Shown here one piece after another: positions 25,150-32,343 of a DNA stretch of 64,000 nt; within the stretch, counting starts at the first letter, position 1, and every line of letters starts with the position of its first letter. Location of the stretch: positions 248,001 through 312,000 of the forward strand of contig NZ_JBMSEB010000001.1 in the NCBI RefSeq assembly GCF_049446075.1, read 5' to 3'. The translations under genes and the position numbers were made by a program. This stretch comes from Humibacter sp049446075. Lineage in GTDB: Bacteria; Actinomycetota; Actinomycetes; Actinomycetales; Microbacteriaceae. The notes beneath the pieces were generated by a model. That model had not been told where the DNA came from. It did no database searches and saw nothing but the letters and a program-made list of their open reading frames with translations.

Positions 25150-25722
25150 ATGTCAGAAGTCCGCACTTCTTCCACCTCGCCTGCCCGGGTAGAGCCCGCG
25201 CAGGCATCCGCTCATCCGACCGCGAAACCGGCCAACCTGCCGCTGTCGAAGCGGCCGATCGACATCTTCTTCCTGGTCATCTTCTCCGCGTTCATCGTGA
25301 CCTGCATCATCAGCGACTCGGTCGAGGGCCTCGGGCTGGACCAGGTGAAAGACTCCCCCAACATCCTCGTGCAGTGGAACTACTGGTATGCGTCGAACTT
25401 CGATCCGCTGTACCAATCGCATCCGGTGTGGCTGCGTTTCATCAGCGGCACCTCGGCGTTCATCTACGTCGCGTTCTATGTGCTGCTGATCATCGCCATC
25501 GCGCGCAGGTGGAACTGGATCCAGCTTCCGAGCGTCATCTACGCCACCATGATCATCTCGCTGACCGGCATCCCGATCTTCGGCGTGGAGTTCTTCGGCT
25601 CGGCGGCCGAGCGTACTCCCAACCCTGCGGTCTTCCTCGCGTTCAACCTCCCGTACATCGTGGTCCCGCTGCTTCTGCTCATCCGCATGCGCAAACCGCT
25701 GCCGTTCACCAGGCGCTTCTGA
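25150..25722 (+). CDS. EXPERA-domain (TMEM97/emopamil-binding-like) membrane protein
   Basis: A 190-residue protein with a polar N-terminus of about 33 residues and four hydrophobic helices. It shares the layout of the EXPERA domain seen in TMEM97 and sterol isomerase relatives: RPIDIFFLVIFSAFIVTCII, then WYASNFDPLYQSHPVWLRF, RRWNWIQLPSVIYATMI with a Thr-Gly-Ile-Pro segment, and LPYIVVPLLLLIRMRKPLPF. In eukaryotes such domains bind sterols or similar lipids; the bacterial role is unknown. The call is by recognising the pattern, not by alignment, so it is tentative. The start lies 7 nt from TAGTCT. It is followed by a bidirectional terminator and a convergent gene. Confidence 0.65.
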   Translation: MSEVRTSSTSPARVEPAQASAHPTAKPANLPLSKRPIDIFFLVIFSAFIVTCIISDSVEGLGLDQVKDSPNILVQWNYWYASNFDPLYQSHPVWLRFISGTSAFIYVAFYVLLIIAIARRWNWIQLPSVIYATMIISLTGIPIFGVEFFGSAAERTPNPAVFLAFNLPYIVVPLLLLIRMRKPLPFTRRF

Positions 25723-25743
25723 CCGCACACGCCGCAGACGACA

Positions 25744-25776
25744 CGACCCGGATGCCCACTGCAGGCACCCGGGTCG
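25744..25776. terminator. Bidirectional terminator between convergent genes
   Basis: CGACCCGG-A-TGCC (25744-25756) pairs with GGCA-C-CCGGGTCG (25764-25776), one internal mismatch, 7-nt loop. It serves the genes ending at 25722 (+) and 25798 (-). Confidence 0.75.
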
Positions 25777-25797
25777 CTCGCGTTACGAGGCTGCGTA

Positions 25798-26172
25798 TCA
25801 GGCGAAGACCTTCACACCGTTGGCCAGCTTGAACGTGGGAGCGATCAAGACGGCGAAGAACGGGACGGCGATGCGCAGGAAGTAGACGAGCGGCACGATG
25901 TGGCCGAAGTCTCCGAGCGCGAAGCCGGCTACGGCGATCAGCGCGAACAGGAGCGCAAGCCCGAACCCCTTCACCGTGCTCAGGAAGGGTGCCGCCACGC
26001 CGACGCTCGCTATCACGATGCCGATGTCGACGATGAACGGCTGCCACGCGCCCGCGTTGCCGAGGGCCGTGCCCGCGACGATCCAGGCCGCGATGGCGAC
26101 GATCCAGAACAGCACGAACACAGCGCCGGCGATGCGCTTGTCGAGTTCACCCTTCGGGGGCCGAGCGATCAT
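25798..26172 (-). CDS. Small four-helix membrane protein, function unknown
   Basis: A 124-residue protein with four hydrophobic segments (about 15-35, 45-65, 68-88 and 96-116) after a short basic N-terminus (ARPPKGELDKRIAG). A Gly-Asp-Phe-Gly-His group (ALGDFGHIVPLVYFLR) between helices 3 and 4 is the only distinctive polar patch. I do not recognise the family. The ATG at 26172 has AAGGAAT about 11 nt upstream. It is a single gene, divergent from the SGNH hydrolase gene with 160 bp between them, in which I see no strong operator. Confidence 0.75.
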   Translation of the reverse strand: MIARPPKGELDKRIAGAVFVLFWIVAIAAWIVAGTALGNAGAWQPFIVDIGIVIASVGVAAPFLSTVKGFGLALLFALIAVAGFALGDFGHIVPLVYFLRIAVPFFAVLIAPTFKLANGVKVFA

Positions 26173-26320
26173 CTTCGAGTATTCCTTCCGAGGGCTTTGA
26201 GAAGCGGGTGGTCAGATGTTGGTCTACGGGCAGGGCCGGCCGGGCGAAAGCGTCCGCCCTGAGATCCTCTCGATAGTACCGCCGGGTGGCGCTCGTGCCG
26301 GTGGGTCCCATGAGCGCGGA

Positions 26321-26326
26321 TACGGT
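26321..26326 (+). promoter_or_regulatory. -10 box (TACGGT) of a leaderless promoter for the SGNH hydrolase gene
   Basis: TACGGT, 6 nt (TGAGAC), ATG at 26333; no Shine-Dalgarno sequence. Confidence 0.5.
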
Positions 26327-26332
26327 TGAGAC

Positions 26333-27115
26333 ATGTTCACCAGCTTCGTCGCGATCGGAGACAGCTTCACCGAGGGTGTAGGGGACGAACTGCCGGACGG
26401 CAGGGTTCGCGGCTGGGCGGACCTCGTGGCTGCCGGCCTGGCTGAGGCTGCCGGAGAGCCCGTGCTCTACGCGAACCTCGCCATCCGCGGTCGCAAGCTC
26501 GACTCGATCGTCGGAGAGCAGCTGGATGCCGCGATCGGCATGCATCCACAACTCATCAGCATCAACGGGGGCGGGAACGACATCATGCGTCCCCGTGTCT
26601 CGGTCGATGACGTGGCGGCTCGCACAGCAGACGCGGTGCAGAAGGCCGCGGCGGCCGGGATCCACGTTCTTCTGCTGAGCGGAGCGAACCCGAGCGACAA
26701 CCTGCCCGGCGGCCGCACGGTGCAGCGCAGGGGCGATCTGCTCGCAGAGCGCGTTCGCGCATTCGTGCACGACAGCGCGACGGATGACGCGCGGGTCACG
26801 TTCGTCGACAACTTCGCCGACCCCGTTCTGCGTGATCTACGCTACTGGTCGCTGGACCGTCTGCACCTCAACGCCTTCGGCCATGCCCGCGTCGCCTCGA
26901 ATGTTCTGACGGCACTTCGCGCACCCGTCCCGCCCGAGTGGCGCGTCGACGAGGTCGCGTCGCAGCAGCCGATCGGGAGGCGCAGGCCGTCGCTCGGCTA
27001 CTACCGGGAGTACGTACTGCCCTGGATCGGTCGCCGGCTCACGGGGAGGTCGTCGGGAGACGGTCGTACGGCCAAGTTCCCCACGCTGACCTCGGTGGCT
27101 CCCGACCTCGGATAG
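26333..27115 (+). CDS. SGNH/GDSL-family hydrolase
   Basis: A 260-residue cytoplasmic protein without a signal peptide. Block I is FVAIGDSFTEGVGD with the nucleophile Ser11; block II Gly/Asn region YANLAIRGRKLDSI; block III INGGGNDIMRP with the oxyanion Asn; block V LDRLHLNAFGH with the catalytic Asp and His. All four are intact, so it should be an active esterase or lipase; the substrate is unknown. The last 50 residues (RRRPSLGYYREYVLPWIGRR) form a basic extension common in actinobacterial members. Leaderless start as judged from the TACGGT box. The downstream MFS gene has its own promoter. Confidence 0.92.
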   Translation: MFTSFVAIGDSFTEGVGDELPDGRVRGWADLVAAGLAEAAGEPVLYANLAIRGRKLDSIVGEQLDAAIGMHPQLISINGGGNDIMRPRVSVDDVAARTADAVQKAAAAGIHVLLLSGANPSDNLPGGRTVQRRGDLLAERVRAFVHDSATDDARVTFVDNFADPVLRDLRYWSLDRLHLNAFGHARVASNVLTALRAPVPPEWRVDEVASQQPIGRRRPSLGYYREYVLPWIGRRLTGRSSGDGRTAKFPTLTSVAPDLG

Positions 27116-27152
27116 CACGACCTGGCCCGTTGCGGAAGCGCAGTGCAAGGGG

Positions 27153-27182
27153 TTGAAGTGCGCATTGCGCTGCTCGTAGCGT
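27153..27182 (+). promoter_or_regulatory. Predicted promoter of the MFS transporter gene (TTGAAG-18-TAGCGT)
   Basis: -35 TTGAAG (27153-27158) and -10 TAGCGT (27177-27182), 18-bp spacer that includes the palindrome GCGCATTGCGC. AGGAGG follows before the ATG at 27208, so this gene has a normal leader. Confidence 0.5.
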
Positions 27183-27207
27183 CACGGCTGTCTGCCGAGG
27201 AGGACGC

Positions 27208-28677
27208 ATGACCGCACACGAGCTGAGAACGATCCGCACGAGCATCCCATCCAGAATGGACCGGCTGCCGTGGTCGAAGTGGCACTGGATGGTCGTGGTC
27301 GGCCTCGGCACGGTGTGGATCCTGGACGGACTGGAGGTGACCATAGTCGGTGCCATCGGCAGCCGGCTCACCGAGAAGTCCAGCGGCCTGGGTCTGACCC
27401 CGGGCGACATCGGACTCGCCGCAGCGATCTACGTCGCCGGGGCGTGCGTCGGAGCGCTGGTGTTCGGCTACCTGACGGACAGGTTCGGGCGCAAGAAGCT
27501 GTTCATGATCACGCTCGGCGTGTATCTGGTCGCCACCGTGGCGACGGCGTTCTCGTTTTCACCGGTGTGGTTCTTCGCCTGCCGCTTCTTCACGGGTGCC
27601 GGCATCGGCGGGGAGTATTCGGCGATCAACTCGGCGATCGACGAGCTGATCCCGGCGAAGCGGCGGGGCGTCGTCGATCTCGCCATCAACGGGTCGTACT
27701 GGCTGGGCACCGCGTTCGGTGCGATGCTCACGGTGCTCCTGTTGAACACCTCGATCTTCGCTCCCGAGCTGGGCTGGCGCCTCGCGTTCGGGCTCGGAGC
27801 CGTGCTGGGGCTCACCATCCTGCTGGTGCGGCGCAACGTTCCGGAATCGCCCAGATGGATGTTCATCCACGGGTTGGACCGCGAGGCCGACACCGAGGTG
27901 GCCGACATCGAGAAGCAGGTCGAAGAGGACACCGGCGAGAAGCTGCCCGACGTCGCCGGCGACGAGACGATCGAGATCAAACAACGCAAGTCGACCGGGT
28001 TCGGCGAGATCGCCCGCGTGGCGGCCACGAAGTATCCGAAGCGGTTCGTGCTCGGCCTTTCGTTGTTCATCGGACAAGCGTTCCTCTACAACGCGGTCTT
28101 CTTCACCTACGCGCTCGTTCTGACGAAGCTCTTGCACGTTCCCGACGATGTGGCACCGTGGGCTCTGGTACCGATCGCGGTCGGAAACTTCCTCGGACCG
28201 CTGTTGCTCGGCAGGCTGTTCGACTCCGTCGGCCGCAAGGTGATGATCTCGCTGTCGTACATCGGCAGCGGCGTGCTGCTCGTCGCCACGGGCATCCTGT
28301 TCGACGCCCGGATCCTGGATGCGACGTGGCTCACCGTCTGCTGGGTCGTCGTGTTCTTCTTCGCTTCGGCGGGCGCGAGCGCCGCCTACCTCACGGTGAG
28401 CGAGATCTTCCCGATGGAGACGAGGGCCATGGCGATCGCATTCTTCTACGCGGTCGGCACAGGCCTTGGCGGAATCGTAGGTCCGCTCTTGTTCGGCCAG
28501 TTCGTCTCTATGGGGATCAGCGCCGTCGCCCTTGGATACTTCATCGGCGCCGGACTCATGATCGCCGCTGGCCTCGTCGAAGTCTTCCTCGGGGTGAAAG
28601 CCGAGAACAGGTCTCTGGAGGACATCGCCGATCCGCTCTCCAAGACCGGATCGCCGCAAGAGGCTCGCGCTTCATGA
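27208..28677 (+). CDS. MFS transporter, metabolite:H+ symporter/sugar-transporter type
   Basis: A 489-residue protein with 12 predicted membrane helices and a central cytoplasmic loop (about 225-275). Family motifs: the GYLTDRFGRKK loop 2-3 signature, RFFTGAGIGGEYSAINSAID, PESPRWMFIHG after helix 6, LLGRLFDSVGRKVMI at loop 8-9 and SEIFPMETRAMAIAF. These match the sugar-porter/aromatic acid or metabolite:H+ symporter group; GGEY resembles carriers of small organic acids. The substrate cannot be read from sequence. Strong AGGAGG ribosome site 4 nt upstream and a recognisable promoter. The phosphoribosyltransferase gene follows after 39 bp and may be co-transcribed. Confidence 0.92.
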   Translation: MTAHELRTIRTSIPSRMDRLPWSKWHWMVVVGLGTVWILDGLEVTIVGAIGSRLTEKSSGLGLTPGDIGLAAAIYVAGACVGALVFGYLTDRFGRKKLFMITLGVYLVATVATAFSFSPVWFFACRFFTGAGIGGEYSAINSAIDELIPAKRRGVVDLAINGSYWLGTAFGAMLTVLLLNTSIFAPELGWRLAFGLGAVLGLTILLVRRNVPESPRWMFIHGLDREADTEVADIEKQVEEDTGEKLPDVAGDETIEIKQRKSTGFGEIARVAATKYPKRFVLGLSLFIGQAFLYNAVFFTYALVLTKLLHVPDDVAPWALVPIAVGNFLGPLLLGRLFDSVGRKVMISLSYIGSGVLLVATGILFDARILDATWLTVCWVVVFFFASAGASAAYLTVSEIFPMETRAMAIAFFYAVGTGLGGIVGPLLFGQFVSMGISAVALGYFIGAGLMIAAGLVEVFLGVKAENRSLEDIADPLSKTGSPQEARAS

Positions 28678-28716
28678 CCGTTGCCGTCCAGTCGGCGGCA
28701 ACGCGAGGGAGTTGGC

Positions 28717-29355
28717 ATGATCTTCCAGGACCGACTGGATGCCGGACGCAGGCTTGCGACTGCCTGCCTGCCGTACCGCGAGGCATGGCAGGGAACGGTC
28801 GTTCTCGGAATTCCCCGGGGAGGAGTTCCCGTCGCCGCGCCCGTTGCCGAGGCGCTAGGAGTTCCGCTGGACGTGATCCTGGTGCGCAAACTCGGCCTGC
28901 CACGCAACGAGGAAGTCGCGATGGGTGCGATCGGCGAGGGCGTTCGCGTACTCGACCAGACGCTCATCCGCGTCATGGGCGTGACGGACGAGCAGCTGGC
29001 TCGGGTCGAGCAGCGCGAGCGTGCCGAGCTGGAACGGCGCGTGCACAGGTACCGGGAGGGCAGGCATCCGGTCGAGCTGCGCGGCACCACGGCCGTCGTC
29101 GTCGACGACGGCCTGGCGACGGGAGCGACCGCCCGCGCTGCGTGCGCAGTCGCACGAGCGCACGGCGCGGCATCCGTCGTGCTTGCGGTTCCCGTCGCTC
29201 CCCCGGACTGGCAGCCGCGACCCGGCGTCGACGCGGACGCCGTCGTGTGCGTCGCACGGCCACCGGGCTTCTTCGCGATCGGCCAGTGGTACCGCGACTT
29301 CACTCAGACGACGGATGCCGAGGTGCGCAAGCTCCTCGGGCTGCCGAACGACTAA
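28717..29355 (+). CDS. Phosphoribosyltransferase-domain protein
   Basis: A 212-residue type I phosphoribosyltransferase fold. The N-terminal GIPRGGVPVAAPVAEALGVP is typical of the stand-alone group often next to dienelactone hydrolase-like or stress genes; the PRPP loop is AVVVDDGLATGATARAA. LVRKLGLPRNEEVAMGAIGE holds the invariant Lys. The specific base or substrate is not known for this group. ATG at 28717 is chosen because GAGGGAG lies upstream; an earlier in-frame start at 28681 falls within the MFS-gene spacer. It ends 4 bp from the convergent pyk stop, with no terminator visible. Confidence 0.88.
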   Translation: MIFQDRLDAGRRLATACLPYREAWQGTVVLGIPRGGVPVAAPVAEALGVPLDVILVRKLGLPRNEEVAMGAIGEGVRVLDQTLIRVMGVTDEQLARVEQRERAELERRVHRYREGRHPVELRGTTAVVVDDGLATGATARAACAVARAHGAASVVLAVPVAPPDWQPRPGVDADAVVCVARPPGFFAIGQWYRDFTQTTDAEVRKLLGLPND

Positions 29356-29359
29356 GCGG

Positions 29360-30808
29360 TTACCTCAGAGCGGCGTATGCCGGCGCGGCCTCGTTGTGCA
29401 CGTCGCCGACGACATGCACGCGCACGTCGTTGGTCGAGCCGGAGATTCCGGGAGGCGAACCGGAGATCACCACGACCTTGTCGCCGACCTGTGCAAGGTT
29501 CTTGCCGATGAGCACGTCGTCGACCTGCCCCATCATCTGATCCGTGTGCGTCACCCGGTCGACGAGGAACGACTCGATTCCCCAGGTGAGTGCCAGCCGG
29601 CGGCGGATGCTCTCGTTGGTCGTGAACGCCTTCATGGGGATCTTCGAGCGCAGGCGTGACATGCGGCGCGCCGAGTCGCCGGACTCGGTGAAGACGCAGA
29701 GGTACTTGGCTCCGACGAAGTCGGCGACCTCGGCAGCGGCGAGCGTGATGGCGCCGCCCTGTGTGCGCGGAGTGGTGCCGAGCGGCGGGATGCGCTCCAG
29801 CCCGTGCTCCTCCGTCGACTCGATGATGCGTGCCATGGTCTGCACGGTCACCACCGGGTACTCCCCCACGCTGGTCTCGCCCGAGAGCATGACGGCGTCG
29901 GTGCCGTCGAGCACGGCGTTGGCGCAGTCGGATGCCTCAGCACGCGTCGGCCGCGGGCTCGTGATCATCGACTCGAGCACCTGCGTCGCGACGATGACCG
30001 GCTTGGCCATGCGGCGAGAGATCTCGACGGCGCGCTTCTGCACGATCGGCACGGCCTCGAGGGGAAGCTCCACACCGAGGTCGCCACGGGCCACCATGAT
30101 GGCATCGAACGCGTCGACGATCTCTTCGAGCGCGTCGACCGCCTGCGGCTTCTCGATCTTGGCGATGACGGGCACGCGGCGGCCCTCCTCGTCCATGATC
30201 TCGTGCACGCGCTCGATGTCGCCCGCGTTGCGCACGAACGACAGAGCGATGTAGTCGGTTCCGAGTCGGAGTCCCCACCGCAGGTCGGCCTCGTCCTTGT
30301 CGCTGAGCGCGGGAACGTTCACGGCGACGCCAGGCAGGTTGATGCCCTTGTTGTTCGAGACGGGGCCGGGCACGACCACCTGGGTCTTCACGCGTGGCCC
30401 GTCCACCTCGAGCACGCGCAGCGTCACTTTGCCGTCGTCGATGAGGAGGGGGTCGCCCGCCTTCACGTCGTTCGGCAGGCCCTTGAACGTGGTCGACGAG
30501 GTCTGCTGGTCACCGACGATGTCGTCGGTCGTGATCGTGAAGATGTCGCCCTCTGCCAGCTCGTAGGGTCCCCCCTCGAACTTGCCGAGGCGGATCTTCG
30601 GACCCTGCAGGTCGACCATGACGGCCACAGCTCGCCCTGAGTCCTCCGCTGCCCGCCGCACGTTGGCGTAGACGGCCTCGTGCACGTCGTAGCTGCCGTG
30701 GCTGAGGTTCATGCGGGCGACGTCGACGCCGGCATCGATGATGGCACGGATGTTCTCGTAGCTGGATGTCGCAGGACCCAGCGTGGCGACGATCTTGGCT
30801 CGTCTCAT
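29360..30808 (-). CDS. pyk: Pyruvate kinase
   Basis: A 482-residue enzyme converting phosphoenolpyruvate and ADP to pyruvate and ATP. Signatures: MRRAKIVATLGPATSSYENI at the N-terminus, ARMNLSHGSYDVH, the catalytic IAKIEKPQAVDALEEIVDAF with the active-site Lys, MVARGDLGVELPLEAVPIVQ with the metal-binding Glu/Asp, and VMLSGETSVGEYP; the C-terminal domain (about 355-482) has the regulatory-site fold. ATG at 30808 starts the conserved N-terminus; codons up to 30856 are read-through. It is the last gene of the his-trp-lgt-glt-pyk run, 77 bp after gltD. Confidence 0.97.
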   Translation of the reverse strand: MRRAKIVATLGPATSSYENIRAIIDAGVDVARMNLSHGSYDVHEAVYANVRRAAEDSGRAVAVMVDLQGPKIRLGKFEGGPYELAEGDIFTITTDDIVGDQQTSSTTFKGLPNDVKAGDPLLIDDGKVTLRVLEVDGPRVKTQVVVPGPVSNNKGINLPGVAVNVPALSDKDEADLRWGLRLGTDYIALSFVRNAGDIERVHEIMDEEGRRVPVIAKIEKPQAVDALEEIVDAFDAIMVARGDLGVELPLEAVPIVQKRAVEISRRMAKPVIVATQVLESMITSPRPTRAEASDCANAVLDGTDAVMLSGETSVGEYPVVTVQTMARIIESTEEHGLERIPPLGTTPRTQGGAITLAAAEVADFVGAKYLCVFTESGDSARRMSRLRSKIPMKAFTTNESIRRRLALTWGIESFLVDRVTHTDQMMGQVDDVLIGKNLAQVGDKVVVISGSPPGISGSTNDVRVHVVGDVHNEAAPAYAALR

Positions 30809-30842
30809 TGGCTTTCTTCGTACTCCTGAGTTTTGTGCGCGT

Positions 30843-30858
30843 GCGTGAGTGATCACGC
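30843..30858 (-). terminator. Small hairpin between gltD and pyk
   Basis: GCGTGA-GTGA-TCACGC, 6-bp stem with a 4-nt loop. Too weak to be a sure terminator; it may only attenuate read-through into pyk. Confidence 0.35.
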
Positions 30859-30885
30859 CCTGAAGGCAGGGAATGGACGCGAGCG

Positions 30886-32343
30886 CTAGATCGTGATGCC
30901 GCGGTCCGTCGGCCTGACGGGCGAAGGGAGCGCGGTCTCTCCTTCAAGATACCGGTCGACCGCGGCAGCCGCAGCCCGGCCCTCGGCGATCGCCCAGACG
31001 ATGAGGGACTGGCCGCGGCCGGCGTCGCCCGCCACGAACACTCCAGGCTCCTGCGTCTGGTAGTCGCCGTCGCGACCCACATTGCCTCGCTGGTCGAACG
31101 GCACGGCGAGCTGGCCAGACAGCGTGTCCTGCTCGGGGCCGGTGAAACCCAGCGCAAGCAGCACGAGGTCCGCGGGGATCTCGCGCTCGGTGCCCGCCTT
31201 CGGCACGCGCCGGCCGTCGAGGTATTCGGTCTCGGCCACGCGGATCGCGATGACCTCGCCGACGTCGTTTCCGACGAACTCGACGGTGGAGGCGAGGTAT
31301 TCGCGTCGCCCGCCCTCCTCGTGCGCCGTCTGCACCTCGAACAGCGTCGGGGTGGTCGGCCATGGCTGGTGCGCGGGCCGCTCGTTCGGCGGTTGCTTGC
31401 CGATCGCGAGGTTGGTGACGGATGCCGCCTTCTGCCTGTGCGCGGTACCGATGCAGTCCGCACCGGTGTCGCCTCCGCCCAAGACGACGACGTGCTTGCC
31501 CTCAGCGGAGATCTGCATGGGAACCGAGTCCCCGGCGCCGACACGGTTCTGCTGCACGAGATATTCCATGGCGAAGTGCACGCCGGCGAGATCGCGCCCA
31601 GGGATGGGGAGATCGCGCGGAACCATCGCACCCGTCGCGACGACGACGGCGTCGTACCGGGCCTTGAGGTCGGACCAGCTGATGTCGACACCGATGTTGA
31701 CGCCGGCGCGGAATCTGGTTCCCTCCGCCGTCATCTGCGCCAAGCGCGCCTCGATGTGCTTCTTCTCCATCTTGAAGTCCGGGATGCCGTACCGCAGCAG
31801 ACCGCCGATGCGGTCGTCGCGCTCGTACACCGCGACGGTGTGTCCGGCCCTGGTGAGCTGCTGGGCGGCGGCGAGACCGGCAGGGCCGGAGCCCACAACC
31901 GCGACGGTCTTGCCGGTCAGCCGCTGAGGCGGGTGCGGCTGCACCCAGCCGTTCGACCACGCTTGGTCGATGATGGTCTGCTCGACCTGCTTGATGGTCA
32001 CGGCCGGCTGATTGATGCCCAGAACGCACGAGTCCTCGCAGGGCGCAGGGCACAGCCGCCCGGTGAACTCCGGGAAGTTGTTCGTGGCATGCAGCCGCTC
32101 GATCGCCTGGCGGCCCTCGCCGCGCCACATGAGGTCGTTCCACTCGGGAATGAGGTTGCCCAGCGGGCAGCCTTGGTGGCAGAACGGGATGCCGCAATCC
32201 ATGCAGCGTCCAGCCTGCTTGCGCAGTGTCGCGGAGTCGCCGGCCTCGTAGACCTCTTTCCAGTCCATGAGGCGCACCGACACCGGCCGGCGCTTGGGCA
32301 CTTCACGTTCCGTGACCTTGAGGAAGCCCTTGGGGTCAGCCAC
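30886..32343 (-). CDS. gltD: Glutamate synthase (NADPH) small subunit
   Basis: A 485-residue flavoprotein that passes electrons from NADPH to the large subunit. The N-terminal region holds two Cys clusters, CMDCGIPFCHQGCPLGN and CPAPCEDSCVLGI, for low-potential 4Fe-4S centres. FAD site VAVVGSGPAGLAAAQQL and NADPH site VVVLGGGDTGADCIGTA follow, with a C-terminal GVFVAGDAGRGQSLIVWAI. The start is a GTG at 32343, overlapping the gltB stop by 8 bp, with GGAGG 6 nt upstream inside gltB; translation is probably coupled. The order gltB-gltD is the usual one. Confidence 0.97.
   Translation of the reverse strand: MADPKGFLKVTEREVPKRRPVSVRLMDWKEVYEAGDSATLRKQAGRCMDCGIPFCHQGCPLGNLIPEWNDLMWRGEGRQAIERLHATNNFPEFTGRLCPAPCEDSCVLGINQPAVTIKQVEQTIIDQAWSNGWVQPHPPQRLTGKTVAVVGSGPAGLAAAQQLTRAGHTVAVYERDDRIGGLLRYGIPDFKMEKKHIEARLAQMTAEGTRFRAGVNIGVDISWSDLKARYDAVVVATGAMVPRDLPIPGRDLAGVHFAMEYLVQQNRVGAGDSVPMQISAEGKHVVVLGGGDTGADCIGTAHRQKAASVTNLAIGKQPPNERPAHQPWPTTPTLFEVQTAHEEGGRREYLASTVEFVGNDVGEVIAIRVAETEYLDGRRVPKAGTEREIPADLVLLALGFTGPEQDTLSGQLAVPFDQRGNVGRDGDYQTQEPGVFVAGDAGRGQSLIVWAIAEGRAAAAAVDRYLEGETALPSPVRPTDRGITI

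Noticed and set aside
22249..29355. Genomic island inserted at tRNA-Leu
   Set aside because: No integrase, no attachment-site repeat of the tRNA 3' end, and base composition looks like the rest of the window.
27270..29540. 756-codon plus-strand frame across the MFS and phosphoribosyltransferase genes
   Set aside because: Out-of-frame shadow; composition is Arg/Gly-rich and the true genes are unambiguous in other frames.
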